From the NCBI GenBank assembly GCA_965261915.1, contig CBDHDW010000007.1, positions 1-31,301 on the forward strand: DNA of 31,301 bases, given 5' to 3'. Position 1 is the stretch's first letter, and each line of letters starts with the position of its first letter. Positions 23,059 through 31,301 of the stretch are shown piece by piece. Both the position numbers and the translations under genes were made by a program. The notes below the pieces were generated by a model. It had not been told where the DNA came from. It saw only the letters and a program-made list of their open reading frames with translations, and ran no database searches. The DNA is from JAIBDK01 sp965261915 (lineage in GTDB: Bacteria > Pseudomonadota > Gammaproteobacteria > Arenicellales > Poriferihabitantaceae).

Positions 23059-24540
23059 CTAAATAAACATCTGTTGCAGCAAGCCCTTTTTGAAGGTCTT
23101 GGCATGGTCAAGCTCGGTGGTAACGAGGTCAATTTTCTGGTCGATGGAAGACAGGAAGTTGGCGATTTTCTGTTGTTCTTTGGGGTGCGGCAGGTCAATT
23201 TCCAGCTTACTCAAGGCCCCTTTTTGGATATTGGGAAGGCCAGAACCAACACGAAGGCGCATAATCTTTTTTTGTAGAGATTTAAGAATTTGAAGCAGAA
23301 ACCGATCTAAGATAATTATAGGATTGGGACTTAAGGCATAACAATGGCCTCCTAGCCAAAAATCACTTTGCTGCCATGCGACGTGTCCGCAAGAATTACC
23401 ACCCTCGCTTACTGTTACAATACCACCTTCTGTGTTCGTTTTGTCGGTGAAACCAGAGGCTGTAACGCCCCCATTTATAACAGGAAAACAAGCTTCTTGA
23501 ATCATATCATCGCGATTGAGTTGCTGCCCTTTGTTAATGCTAGCCACATCCCCCAACCGCTTCTCCACCCAATCAGGAAACGCCTTTCCCTGCGCGTCTT
23601 TGAAGCGCAGTTCTTGGGAAAACAGCTTTTGCATGACGCCGCGCTTGTACTGTTCCAAAAGGGTTTTTTTCTTGGTGAGTTGGGTGATTTTGGTGTCGAT
23701 AGCGGATAGGAAGGTGGCGATCTTTTGTTGTTCTTTGGCTACCGGTAAATTCAGATGAAGCGTTTTCAATTGTGCCGCATATAGATGAACAACGGAAATA
23801 CCCTGAGATAATCGAGCAATGTCATATTTGCGGGTGCTATTGAGATAGTAGGAAAGAAAAACCCCATCGTACTCGGTTTTCACGATGTTCAAATCGCCAC
23901 CCAATGCTACCCCATCTTTTAAAACACATGAAGCAGTAGCAATGTCAATCTGGGTTTCCCCAGATGCCGGAATAATAATGTCGTTTGCCTCACTAAGAAC
24001 CAGCTCTTTTGCAGGAATATTGGTTCTGGATTTCACATCTGTGATGGTTTCTGAATAGTTGGTGTATAGTTGCCCATAACGGATGCATTCAAGTGCACCG
24101 TCTTCGTCAATGTCTGCCTTCGAAATTCCTTTGCCTTTACTGAAAGCTGCAATATCTCCTAGCTTCAGGCTGTCCCACTCCCCACTAAACTCAGGAAACC
24201 GCAGCTTTGGCACCTTATCTTTTTTGGCAAGTGGAAAGGCGATTGCCTGCTGCCTGATGATCGTCTGGAACTCTTTGCTGACGTCGTTGATATCCAGGAC
24301 ATCCACCCGATAGGGCAGAGGGGCATCATTGAATGCGTCCTTCAGTCTTGCTAAGGTGCCTTTTGGAAGGGGCTTGTCCTTTGCTGGTTCCAGTGCAAGG
24401 TCAATATCAGAGTTAAAGCGCACGGTGTTCTTCGCGCGGCTGCCAAATACCCAGACTCGACTGTCGGGCGGAAGCATATCCGTCAGAATATCCCGCAAAA
24501 TGCCGTATTCTTTGGCGGTGACGTCAAACTTCAGTTTCAT
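23059..24540 (-). CDS. hsdS: MNT nucleotidyltransferase-HsdS fusion, type I specificity subunit (intact)
   Basis: A 493-residue fusion. Residues ~1-102 are an MNT domain: VFGSRAKN (31-38), D45 and D47 in NSDIDLAL, D80 in YRVDVLDI. Residue ~108 on reads KDKVPKLRFPEFSGEW, the canonical opening of a stand-alone HsdS. TRD1 (~120-270), the central conserved helix region (LPVAKEQQKIATFLSAIDTKI), TRD2, and the distal conserved region ending GLLQQMFI follow; the HsdS part is ~386 residues, normal length. It sets the DNA target of HsdM and HsdR. ATG 24540 is inside the HEPN-1 gene (17-bp overlap); an in-frame start at 24579 would add residues without homology. The MNT domain is the expected antidote of HEPN-1. 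Confidence 0.94.
   Translation of the reverse strand: MKLKFDVTAKEYGILRDILTDMLPPDSRVWVFGSRAKNTVRFNSDIDLALEPAKDKPLPKGTLARLKDAFNDAPLPYRVDVLDINDVSKEFQTIIRQQAIAFPLAKKDKVPKLRFPEFSGEWDSLKLGDIAAFSKGKGISKADIDEDGALECIRYGQLYTNYSETITDVKSRTNIPAKELVLSEANDIIIPASGETQIDIATASCVLKDGVALGGDLNIVKTEYDGVFLSYYLNSTRKYDIARLSQGISVVHLYAAQLKTLHLNLPVAKEQQKIATFLSAIDTKITQLTKKKTLLEQYKRGVMQKLFSQELRFKDAQGKAFPDWVEKRLGDVASINKGQQLNRDDMIQEACFPVINGGVTASGFTDKTNTEGGIVTVSEGGNSCGHVAWQQSDFWLGGHCYALSPNPIIILDRFLLQILKSLQKKIMRLRVGSGLPNIQKGALSKLEIDLPHPKEQQKIANFLSSIDQKIDLVTTELDHAKTFKKGLLQQMFI
23877..24186 (-). other. TRD1 cassette of unit B (replaced by another in unit A)
   Basis: Between the shared sequences ending ACTCGG at 23876 and starting AAACTCAGG at 24187, units A (8997-9307) and B have unrelated DNA of almost equal length (311 and 310 bp). 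It encodes the first target-recognition domain. A few extra mismatches continue to ~24235. Confidence 0.9.
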
Positions 24541-24946
24541 AAATATTTTCAAGAGATAAGAGTAAGCTTTCAGCCTCATGCTGGAAAGCAGGAATTTCCT
24601 CGACCAATTCTATTGCACGCTGTTTTGAATAGCCATGTGATGTTGCATTGCGGTCATCACGGTACTTCAACCATCTGTCCCAACTATTGGGAATGATCCC
24701 AATATCATAAGCCCTGCGTATTTTATCTTGAAACGACATAGCCTTAACCTCAGAAGGATCGGCTTCAGTTATGCTTAGGTGCCGGGTGATCATCTTCGTC
24801 GTGAACTCATAGCAATATTCAAATCGTTTAATACATGCGTCTCGAACGAACGGATTGCTTTTGTCGCTGTCATATTCAGAGAGCGCAACGCCAAGTGTTT
24901 TTATGGCATCACGGAGTGTGCTGAGATCAAGAGTTTCGGTATTCAT
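24524..24946 (-). CDS. HEPN-1 RNase, unit B
   Basis: Identical to the 140-residue HEPN protein of unit A, with R99, H104 and Y106. It is framed by ATGA overlap with hsdM and by a 17-bp overlap with the intact MNT-hsdS. That the toxin is unchanged while the partner hsdS is broken in one copy fits a need to keep only the MNT part. Confidence 0.88.
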   Translation of the reverse strand: MNTETLDLSTLRDAIKTLGVALSEYDSDKSNPFVRDACIKRFEYCYEFTTKMITRHLSITEADPSEVKAMSFQDKIRRAYDIGIIPNSWDRWLKYRDDRNATSHGYSKQRAIELVEEIPAFQHEAESLLLSLENIYETEV

Positions 24947-26517
24947 ATTCCCCCTCCAAACGGGCTAGTAATGCTGAGTTCTTTGCAGAACTCAGCGATA
25001 GTTTTATCGGTGTCGACCATTTGAATTTTAAGGGCCTGTAGCTCTTTCGTGATGGCGGTGAGGTCAACCAGCTCTTCTTCCTCGAACGTATCCACATAGC
25101 GCGGTATATTGAGGTTGTAGTCGTTCTCCTTGACTTCACTCAGCGGCGCAACATAGGCGTACTTGTCGATATTCTCGCGGTTCTGATAGGTCTCGATAAT
25201 CTTCGCAACATGATCATCGGTCAACGCGTTCTGGTTGCCAACTTTTTCGAAATGCGCACTGGCATCAATGAACAGAATATCGCCGTCATCCACACGGCAT
25301 TTTTTGAAGATCAGAATACAGGCCGGAATGCTGGTGCCGTAAAACAGATTGGCAGGCAGGCCGATCACCGCATCCAGATAGTTTTGCTCCTGAATGATGT
25401 ATTGACGGATTTTGCCTTCAGCCGCACCACGGAACAACACGCCGTGGGGCAAGACAACGGCCATGGTGCCGCTATCGTTCAACTGGTGGATCATATGTTG
25501 TACAAAGGCGAAATCAGCCTTGCTGGTCGGTGCTAAGGCTCCGTACTGGCTGAACCGGTCATCGGTGTCATTCATCGGATTATCCTTGCCCTTCCACTTT
25601 GCCGAAAACGGCGGATTGGCCACCACCACGTCAAAGCGTTCATCAAGGTGTTGTGGATGCTCCAACGTGTCTTCCTGGCGGATATCGAACTTGCTGAAAT
25701 GCACATCGTGCAGGATCATGTTCATCCGTGACAAGTTATAGGTGGTGCGGTTCAGCTCCTGCCCGAAGAATTCACCTACATCGGCTTCGCGAGCAATCCT
25801 TAGCAACAAGGAGCCAGACCCACACGCGGGGTCATAGGCCGATTTAATCCGCGTTTTATCCAGCGTCACGATCTTGGCAAGGATTTTGGAAACCTGTTGC
25901 GGAGTGTAGAATTCACCGGCCTTTTTACCCGCACCTGACGCAAATTGTGCAATCAGATATTCATAGGCATCGCCCAGCACATCGGATTCAGTGTCTTCCA
26001 ACGCAAAGTCGATTTTATTCAGGTGTGAAAGCACTTTGGCAATCAGCGTGTTTCGCGCCCCGACAGAGCGGCCAAGCTTGGTACTGTCCAAATCCATGTC
26101 TTCGAAAAGCTGGTTGAAATCATCCTCGCTGTCCGTGCCCATCGTGCTTTGTTCGATAGCGTTAAGGATGCTTTGCAGGTCTTCGAGAATGAAATTGCTT
26201 TCGCCCTCAATATCCGCATTGCCCCGTTTGGTGAGCGTTGCAAACAATTCGTTCGGGCGTAGAAAATAGCCAAGCTTGATCAAGGATTCCTCTTTGATCA
26301 GGTCGATATCGTCCTCGTCGGTGATGTCAGCATACTCTTTGATATTTTCGGTTTCGAGTAACTTGTTGGCACAAAGGTGCTGTTTCTCGGACAGGTATTT
26401 GTAGAAAATAAACCCAAGAATATAGTCCCTAAACTCATCCGCGCCCATCTTGCCGCGCAGTTCATTTGCAATGTTCCAAAGTTGCTGCTCTAGTTGCTGT
26501 TTTTGTGCTTCTGTCAT
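24943..26517 (-). CDS. hsdM: Type I restriction-modification methyltransferase subunit, unit B
   Basis: 524 residues with GEFYTP, DPACGSG and NPPF as in unit A. Differences from A: E133D, A445Q and K446N. The last two lie in a cluster of substitutions at ~25159-25186, within an otherwise nearly identical gene, again suggesting a short recombination tract. The ATG overlaps the rep stop. Confidence 0.95.
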   Translation of the reverse strand: MTEAQKQQLEQQLWNIANELRGKMGADEFRDYILGFIFYKYLSEKQHLCANKLLETENIKEYADITDEDDIDLIKEESLIKLGYFLRPNELFATLTKRGNADIEGESNFILEDLQSILNAIEQSTMGTDSEDDFNQLFEDMDLDSTKLGRSVGARNTLIAKVLSHLNKIDFALEDTESDVLGDAYEYLIAQFASGAGKKAGEFYTPQQVSKILAKIVTLDKTRIKSAYDPACGSGSLLLRIAREADVGEFFGQELNRTTYNLSRMNMILHDVHFSKFDIRQEDTLEHPQHLDERFDVVVANPPFSAKWKGKDNPMNDTDDRFSQYGALAPTSKADFAFVQHMIHQLNDSGTMAVVLPHGVLFRGAAEGKIRQYIIQEQNYLDAVIGLPANLFYGTSIPACILIFKKCRVDDGDILFIDASAHFEKVGNQNALTDDHVAKIIETYQNRENIDKYAYVAPLSEVKENDYNLNIPRYVDTFEEEELVDLTAITKELQALKIQMVDTDKTIAEFCKELSITSPFGGGI

Positions 26518-27518
26518 ATTCTCGGTTGCTTCTTACAAAAGGTGATAAACAAATCTTCGATGTTCCTTGCCTCAAGACGGATACTCTTGCCCGCACAAAA
26601 TGACCGGAAGGCATCAGCGATTTTACCGTGATCCCAGTTGCAGTTTTCGCTGGCAAGGCGTTCCCATGGGTCGTTATACTTGACACTGCCAGAAGCCGGA
26701 AAAGACAGCTTTACGCCCCTCTCTGCCCGCCGGCCTTTGCGGGCCGCTGAATGTGCGGCCTGCTCTTTCTTGGCGTCCTCAAGGTCATGTCTCACTTTCC
26801 ACGCCAGTTCTATCTCAACCGTCTTGCGACGTTCGCGCTTGGTCACGCGGTAGCTGACTGTGAACCGTGACGACTGGTTGATCTCTTCGATAGCCCGATC
26901 GAGCGCGTATTTTCGTAGATTACTCCATTCCAACAACTTGCCAGTCGCCACACCAAGCCGCGACCGCAGGTCTTCAACCGTGAAGCGTTCAAGCTGCTTT
27001 TCGCGGCCCGCGCGGAAGGCAATCATCTCATGCAGTCGGTGGGCGTAGCGCGATCTAAGAGCCAGTGTCGTGCGGTAATCCAGCACGGCATAGAGATTGG
27101 ACATTTCCGCAACCTTGCGGAATTCATCGTCAAATTTGTAGCGGATCTTGCCAACCTCTTCAAAATCCACGCGGCCCACCGCGATCAGGCCGTAAATTCC
27201 AGTGTATCCTTCGCGGTGGTTAACATGCAGCAACGTGGCCGCGCGCAACTCTCGCAACAACTTCACCACATCATCGGATTTGAGGTCACCCATGCCGTCT
27301 ATGTGTTTGAAGGTGGCAAGATCCAGCTCATGCCACTTATCCTCGGCGATCTTACCGCCCGCGTTTTTCATCAGCACATCTTGCACCTTAAGTGCCCGTA
27401 GGCTCGGCGGATGATGCAACGTTTCTTTGCTGTATCTGGCATCCGCCAACTCGCCCAATTTAGTCAGGCGGTCGGGCTTATATTCGTTCGCGGTGGCGCT
27501 GTTCAGTGCTTTTCCCAT
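26514..27518 (-). CDS. rep: Rep_3-family replication initiator, unit B
   Basis: 334 residues from ATG 27518. It differs from the A protein by two Lys-to-Arg changes (VKHDLED to VRHDLED; EAKNIED to EARNIED), accompanied by silent changes clustered at ~26561-26610 and ~26790 and ~27060. Both copies are intact, and the iterons are identical, so the two units would belong to one incompatibility group. Confidence 0.88.
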   Translation of the reverse strand: MGKALNSATANEYKPDRLTKLGELADARYSKETLHHPPSLRALKVQDVLMKNAGGKIAEDKWHELDLATFKHIDGMGDLKSDDVVKLLRELRAATLLHVNHREGYTGIYGLIAVGRVDFEEVGKIRYKFDDEFRKVAEMSNLYAVLDYRTTLALRSRYAHRLHEMIAFRAGREKQLERFTVEDLRSRLGVATGKLLEWSNLRKYALDRAIEEINQSSRFTVSYRVTKRERRKTVEIELAWKVRHDLEDAKKEQAAHSAARKGRRAERGVKLSFPASGSVKYNDPWERLASENCNWDHGKIADAFRSFCAGKSIRLEARNIEDLFITFCKKQPRI

Positions 27519-27562
27519 AGCACAGTTATATCTCGTAGGTTTTCTTATGTAAATAACTACGA

Positions 27563-27625
27563 TGAGTGCCAATAACTACGGTTTGAGTGCCAATAACTAC
27601 GGTTTGAGTGCCAATAACTACGGTC
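27563..27625. repeat. Three 21-bp iterons (replication origin), unit B
   Basis: The array is identical to that at 12684-12746, with the partial repeat before it. A dimer would thus carry two origins. Confidence 0.92.
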
Positions 27626-27956
27626 TAATCCGATTCACCTTTTGTTTTCAATATGTTACAAGCCCCTGAAATATAGAAATATAGAAATAAGGAAAGCTGC
27701 GCTTTCTCTTGTAAAATATTTAGGTGTTTTTGGTGTTTTTGGGAACCGTTTCGCCAAAAGTCGAGATTTCCCGCCTCTGGAAAAGTTTACCGAGAGGAAA
27801 CAAGAGACAATTCAGTTTGCGCTTGGTAAACTGTGAGGTGGTCATGCAAAGAGGATCGCCAGATTTTGGATTGCCCTGTGTGGTGATAGATCAAGGACTC
27901 GACATTGCCTTCATCAAAAGTATGCTTATGTATGATATATGTATAAAGGATATACC
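27626..27956. other. AT-rich origin region, unit B
   Basis: No gene seen. Same AT-rich stretch, hairpin and 8-bp inverted repeat as in unit A, with one T fewer in the T-run near 27725 and a G for A near 27907. TATGTAT repeats at 27927-27933 and 27938-27944 precede parD. Confidence 0.55.
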
Positions 27957-28220
27957 ATGCCCACAGCCGAACGCATTACCATTACGATGCCAACTGACAT
28001 GGCCGAGTCCTTGCGCCAGACTGTAGCAGGCGGGGAATACGCCTCGACCAGCGAGGTCGTTCGTGAGGCGTTACGTGATTGGACGCGCTGCCGAGATGTT
28101 GAGCGCCGCGATCTTGAGGCTCTAAGGTCGGCCATTAAGGCAAGTCTGGACAGTGCCCCTGGCATCCCGGCCGCCCAAGTCTTTGCTGAACTGCGGACGC
28201 GCTACGCGGCCAAGACCTGA
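27957..28220 (+). CDS. parD: ParD-family antitoxin, orphan, unit B
   Basis: Identical to the 87-residue product of unit A, with a complete RHH and tail. It is followed two bases later by the same parE stump, so the loss of the toxin predates the split of the two plasmid variants. Confidence 0.85.
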   Translation: MPTAERITITMPTDMAESLRQTVAGGEYASTSEVVREALRDWTRCRDVERRDLEALRSAIKASLDSAPGIPAAQVFAELRTRYAAKT

Positions 28221-28222
28221 TC

Positions 28223-28333
28223 ATGGCGCATTTGGTTATTCTGCCCGCCGCGCGGGTAGACCTCATTGCTATCACCAGTATAAATTGCCATCATGGTGGC
28301 GTTCGCAAGGAGGTGTTATCATGCCAGCAATGA
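28223..28333 (+). pseudogene. parE: parE toxin stump, unit B
   Basis: Same 36-codon remnant beginning MAHLVILPAARVDLIAI, ending inside the FitA-like gene. One silent change from unit A is seen (GTGCTA to GTGTTA). Confidence 0.7.
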
Positions 28334-28554
28334 CGATCAGAGGATTAACCGAAGAAACCTATGTGGCTCTGAAGGCACTGGCAGCGGAAACTGGAACCAA
28401 CGCCGAGGCGTTGGCCCGTGACACGTTGACCGAACTTGTTATGCCAAGCGAGAAAGTTGGCGATCTTATGTTGCGGATGGCACGAGAAACCAGAGTTGTG
28501 GAATTGGATATTAAACGCGATAAAGAATTGCCGAGAGAAGTAAATTTTGGATGA
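28321..28554 (+). CDS. FitA/VapB-like RHH antitoxin, unit B
   Basis: 77 residues, differing from unit A by E65K in the C-terminal toxin-binding tail. AAGGAGG ribosome-binding site, ATGA overlap with the toxin. The charge change is at a place where it might alter toxin contact, yet the toxin itself is unchanged. Confidence 0.88.
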   Translation: MPAMTIRGLTEETYVALKALAAETGTNAEALARDTLTELVMPSEKVGDLMLRMARETRVVELDIKRDKELPREVNFG

Positions 28555-28973
28555 TCATTTTAGATACAAACGTTCTTTCGGAACCGACGAAAGCCAAACC
28601 TAACGCGGATGTTGTGACTTGGTTGAACTGCCAGCCAAAGGCCAGTCTTTTTGTCACCACCATCACTTGGGCGGAATTGCATCGCGGGGTTGCCTGTATG
28701 CCGCAGGGAAAGCGGCAAGCAAATATGTTGCGGTTCTTGCAAGGCTATAAAAAAGATTTGTTTGGCCCCCGGTTTCTGAATTTTGAGGAAGCCACGGCAG
28801 AGGTCTATGCTGAGATCATGGCGCGTGCCAAGGCAAGCGGCCTTGCTATTGGGCTGGCGGATGGTCTGATCGCCGCCATTGCACTGGAACACGGGTTCAG
28901 TGTTGCAACGCGCGATGTAGCACCCTTCGAGGCGGTCGGGGTTGATGTGATCAACCCTTGGATGGCAAGATAG
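28551..28973 (+). CDS. FitB/VapC-like PIN-domain toxin, unit B
   Basis: Identical to the 140-residue toxin of unit A, with D5, E42, D104 and D122 present. A perfect 8-bp hairpin starts at the stop codon. Confidence 0.92.
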   Translation: MIILDTNVLSEPTKAKPNADVVTWLNCQPKASLFVTTITWAELHRGVACMPQGKRQANMLRFLQGYKKDLFGPRFLNFEEATAEVYAEIMARAKASGLAIGLADGLIAAIALEHGFSVATRDVAPFEAVGVDVINPWMAR

Positions 28974-30234
28974 GGCTTTCGTTAGTAATGGCGAAAGCCG
29001 ATACTGAAAATCGCCAGACCTGTGGCCACGGGTGGCAGACTTCCGACCACAATAAAATCTGTAAAAGATTTATTGTATAAGCGTGCCTGTCAGATTTTTG
29101 GCAAAATATACCGACGGATGATCTGGTGTGCGCTTCTTATATTTTCGTATTTTAGATAATTCGACCAATTTGTAGCACGCGCGACCTTTCCTGCTACCTC
29201 TCTTTATTCCAAAATCCCCAAACAGACACCAGAGGCCACGGTAAGCCCCCAGAACGCCGCTAGGTCGTTTTGGTGCCCCAAGTACCCGAAAACGGCCTAG
29301 CGGCTCTCAGCGGCTTACCGCATCAGGTTTCTGACCCATTGCGGCGCAGTCCGCACCCTCGATCACGTCAGGACGGCCCGCAAAGGCGATTTTAAGCCTC
29401 ACTGGGGCCGATTGGCGGGTTTTTGGGTACTTGGGGGCCATAACCCCCCTAGGCTGGCTCCAGCGCCCAGCAAAAGCCAAATATACGGGCTTTTACGGCT
29501 TCGGGGGTTTGATCGCCCCGGAACCCCACTCATCCGAAAACAAAGTTTTTGGAACGGCGCACTTAGTCATTGAAATGCTTTTGGTGATTTTGAAGGTTTT
29601 TTTAGGCGCGGGTTCGGAAGGTCGCAAAAAGAGATAGCAGGAAATGCAAGGTGGGACACAAATTGGTCGAATTATCTAAAATAGGAAAATCAAAAGGCGG
29701 ATTTTTGGGGTTCGGGGTTTCCCGAAACCATCCGCAGCGAAATTTTGTAAATTTTGACTAAGGCGTGTCTATGGATTGAAACTTTGTCCAATCCGAATGG
29801 CGATTATATTTTTGGCGAAACCCATCCAGAAAATGTTTTTGAAAATATTTGAAGGGCGCACTTACGAGTTGCGCTGCAACTCTGGTTCTAAAAAGAATAT
29901 TTAGAAAAGCAAACCCAACACCGCATCCATGGAAAAACGAAGTTTTGACTAGGCGCTGTTGATTTTTGATCTGGCGGCGGCCCCGTTCAGATCATCCGTC
30001 GTTATATTTTGCCAAAAATAATAAAGGCACGCTTACACAATAAATCATTTTCTGATTTATTGTGGCCTGTCAGATTGTGAGGAAACCCCTAGTTTTCAAG
30101 GCTGAAACGCCTGTTGCGGTGATGGGAAAGTAACGCGGGTTTTGATTTATTGTTTCAGGTAAAAGAATGCTTAAAGAATACTTAATGTATGCAACAAATG
30201 CTTAAAGAATACATATATAAAAATTGAGGTAAAT
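28974..30234. other. Non-coding junction between unit B and A'
   Basis: About 1.26 kb without a credible gene. It holds the altered inverted-repeat arm (29047-29125), the nested inverted repeats (~29256-29439), the start of A' at 29760, the AT hairpin (30036-30064) and the 16-bp direct repeats (30166-30212). Confidence 0.55.
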
Positions 30235-30554
30235 ATGGATACGATAGACCAAAAAACCGCGCAGCAAAGGCAGCGCGAGAACCGCTATTCCGCCCAGATC
30301 ACGGCGCGGATACCTGATGCGCTCAAGGCGCGGTTGGAGGCTTTGGCCGATCAGGAGTTACTTGCGCTTGGCATCATCGTTCGGCGGGTGCTGGAAGCAG
30401 GGCTGCCGGTGATCGAGAAGGGCGAGGACGGAAGCCGCCAGTCAGCGATGGAGGCGGCCCGCCGTGGCAAAAGCGGGTGGCTCCGCTGAAAGGGCGGGAG
30501 ATGATTGCAGCCGTTTGGAAACAGTCGCAGGGGATGGCCGTATACGGCTTGTGA
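30235..30554 (+). pseudogene. Ribbon-helix-helix gene with 37-bp deletion, A'
   Basis: A 37-bp deletion after GGCCCGCC (junction at ~30463) shifts the frame, so the product is 84 residues ending RRGKSGWLR at 30489 instead of 118. The RHH domain (~17-56) is left intact; the Trp-rich C-terminal half is lost. The deletion ends share only one base of homology. The old stop codon is at 30552-30554. Confidence 0.85.
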
Positions 30555-30786
30555 GGCCTGTCCGTAAGAGGGCGACCAGCGGACAATTTTTAACGTCCAG
30601 CTCGATTCAATAAAATATAGGCCAAACTTGTTTCAAATAGGTGGTACGATTGTTTTCTCAAATAGCGGGCTATAAACGTACATTTTTCAATGAAAACAAA
30701 CCCCTGATGTGATTTCTAAAATTTAAGGCTAAAATACGTAGAGCCTTATGATACGATTTCGCCCTCTCCTGTATCAGACCCCTTTT

Positions 30787-31248
30787 TCACACCGCTGGTG
30801 TTTGTTCGTGGCGGAAATTGATAGCACGGCAATCCGCCTTTTTCAATTTCCCATAAAGTTCGTAGTCTGCGGTTATAACTGTCGCTCCTTTGGCCGCCGC
30901 CTGCAGGATTCCGACATCTGCCAACCCCAGTTTTAGATAACTTTTATTTTTTACAAGTACTTTACTCTGAACGAACCGCTCCTTCTTACAGTTTTGACAA
31001 TACACTGCTAGTGCATCGCACGCGCCAGTTGCTATCACTTGCTTACCCGATCCGATGAGGTTTGATGCTTCTGTCAAAACATGTGGCGTGGTGATGTGAT
31101 CCTTGAACTGCGTCAATCTTTCTTTGAGCCGTTCAAAATCATCAGATTGCCAAGATTTTAGCCTCCTGTGCACTCCTATTTTCCCTAAATCTACATGACC
31201 GACAATCCATAGGACAAGCATTTCAGTATCCAGAAGAACTTCACGCAA
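30787..31248 (-). CDS. PIN-domain nuclease, A'
   Basis: Third copy of the PIN gene, identical in protein to those at 1065-1526 and 15945-16406, and complete. Confidence 0.75.
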   Translation of the reverse strand: MREVLLDTEMLVLWIVGHVDLGKIGVHRRLKSWQSDDFERLKERLTQFKDHITTPHVLTEASNLIGSGKQVIATGACDALAVYCQNCKKERFVQSKVLVKNKSYLKLGLADVGILQAAAKGATVITADYELYGKLKKADCRAINFRHEQTPAV

Positions 31249-31250
31249 GC

Positions 31251-31301
31251 TCAACAACTCCTCATGCTGATAACCTTTCCATCATTAGCGTCGATTATTA
31301 G
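31251..31301 (-). CDS. 3' end of PIN partner gene, cut by window end
   Basis: Only the last 16 codons and the stop of the small partner gene are present; the window ends at 31301. The sequence equals that at 1529-1579. Confidence 0.7.
   Translation of the reverse strand, partial: LIIDANDGKVISMRSC

Larger units (their letters stand above)
14881..29759. repeat. Plasmid unit B (second copy of tandem unit)
   Basis: This is a full second copy, 14,879 bases against 14,880 in unit A. It differs from A in patches: a different HsdS target-recognition domain (23877-24186), a divergent hsdR tract (20931-21258), SNP clusters in hsdM and rep, one T fewer in a T-run near 27725, and an altered hairpin near 29050. 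Between the patches long stretches are identical. The hsdS of this copy is intact. Confidence 0.97.
29760..31301. repeat. Partial third copy A' (terminal redundancy)
   Basis: This stretch repeats the first 1,579 bases of unit A except for a 37-bp deletion in the ribbon-helix-helix gene. At two sites where A and B differ (the codon near 620/15501/30380 and the base near 882/15762) it carries the A state. It therefore looks like the contig running back into unit A after unit B, as expected for an untrimmed circular A-B dimer. Confidence 0.85.

Noticed and set aside
1..31301. Chromosomal tandem amplification by a transposon
   Set aside because: No transposase, integrase, insertion-sequence ends or chromosomal flank is visible; the unit has its own initiator and origin.

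Overview
The window is almost entirely one ~14.88-kb unit written head to tail: unit A (1-14880), unit B (14881-29759) and the start of a third copy, A' (29760-31301). The unit has a Rep_3-type initiator with iterons, an addiction module and no chromosomal housekeeping gene, so it reads as a small iteron plasmid. A and B are not identical, and A' matches A rather than B at the two sites that I checked where A and B differ. The simplest reading is a circular A-B heterodimer of about 29.76 kb with ~1.5 kb of redundant contig end. A mixed population of two plasmid variants joined by the assembler is the alternative. The ParD/FitAB style and Rep type suggest a proteobacterium, probably an alphaproteobacterium, but the sequence does not settle this.

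Layout of one unit (A coordinates). 1-475: non-coding, with hairpins and a 16-bp direct repeat. 476-832 (+): ribbon-helix-helix protein. 1065-1852 (-): PIN nuclease behind a small partner gene. 2128-3498 (-): large protein with a C-terminal HEPN-like motif. 3642-3869 (+): small coiled-coil membrane protein. 3930-12639 (-): one tightly packed operon, rep > hsdM > HEPN-1 > MNT-hsdS > GIY-YIG > HEPN-2 > MNT-hsdR. 12666-13060: iteron origin. 13079-14095 (+): orphan parD, a parE stump and a FitAB-type antitoxin/toxin pair. 14096-14880: structured non-coding DNA.

The most interesting system is the operon. It is a type I restriction-modification system in which both the specificity subunit and the restriction subunit carry an N-terminal MNT nucleotidyltransferase domain (GSRAK...SDIDL). 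Each fused gene is directly preceded by, and overlaps, its own HEPN RNase gene with the RX4HXY motif. In known HEPN/MNT toxin-antitoxin pairs the MNT protein modifies the HEPN tyrosine of HXY and silences the RNase. Here the antitoxin domain is physically part of HsdS and HsdR. I infer that RNase toxicity is tied to the presence or integrity of the restriction complex, as plasmid addiction or as a back-up to restriction. hsdM is also coupled to rep by an ATGA overlap, which links the methylase to replication control.

Units A and B differ in patches. The first target-recognition domain of HsdS is replaced over ~310 bp, with a frameshift in A. A ~328-bp tract of hsdR is divergent, smaller SNP clusters lie in hsdM and rep, and a hairpin is altered near the unit end. 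This is the pattern of recombination with a related plasmid, not of sequencing noise.
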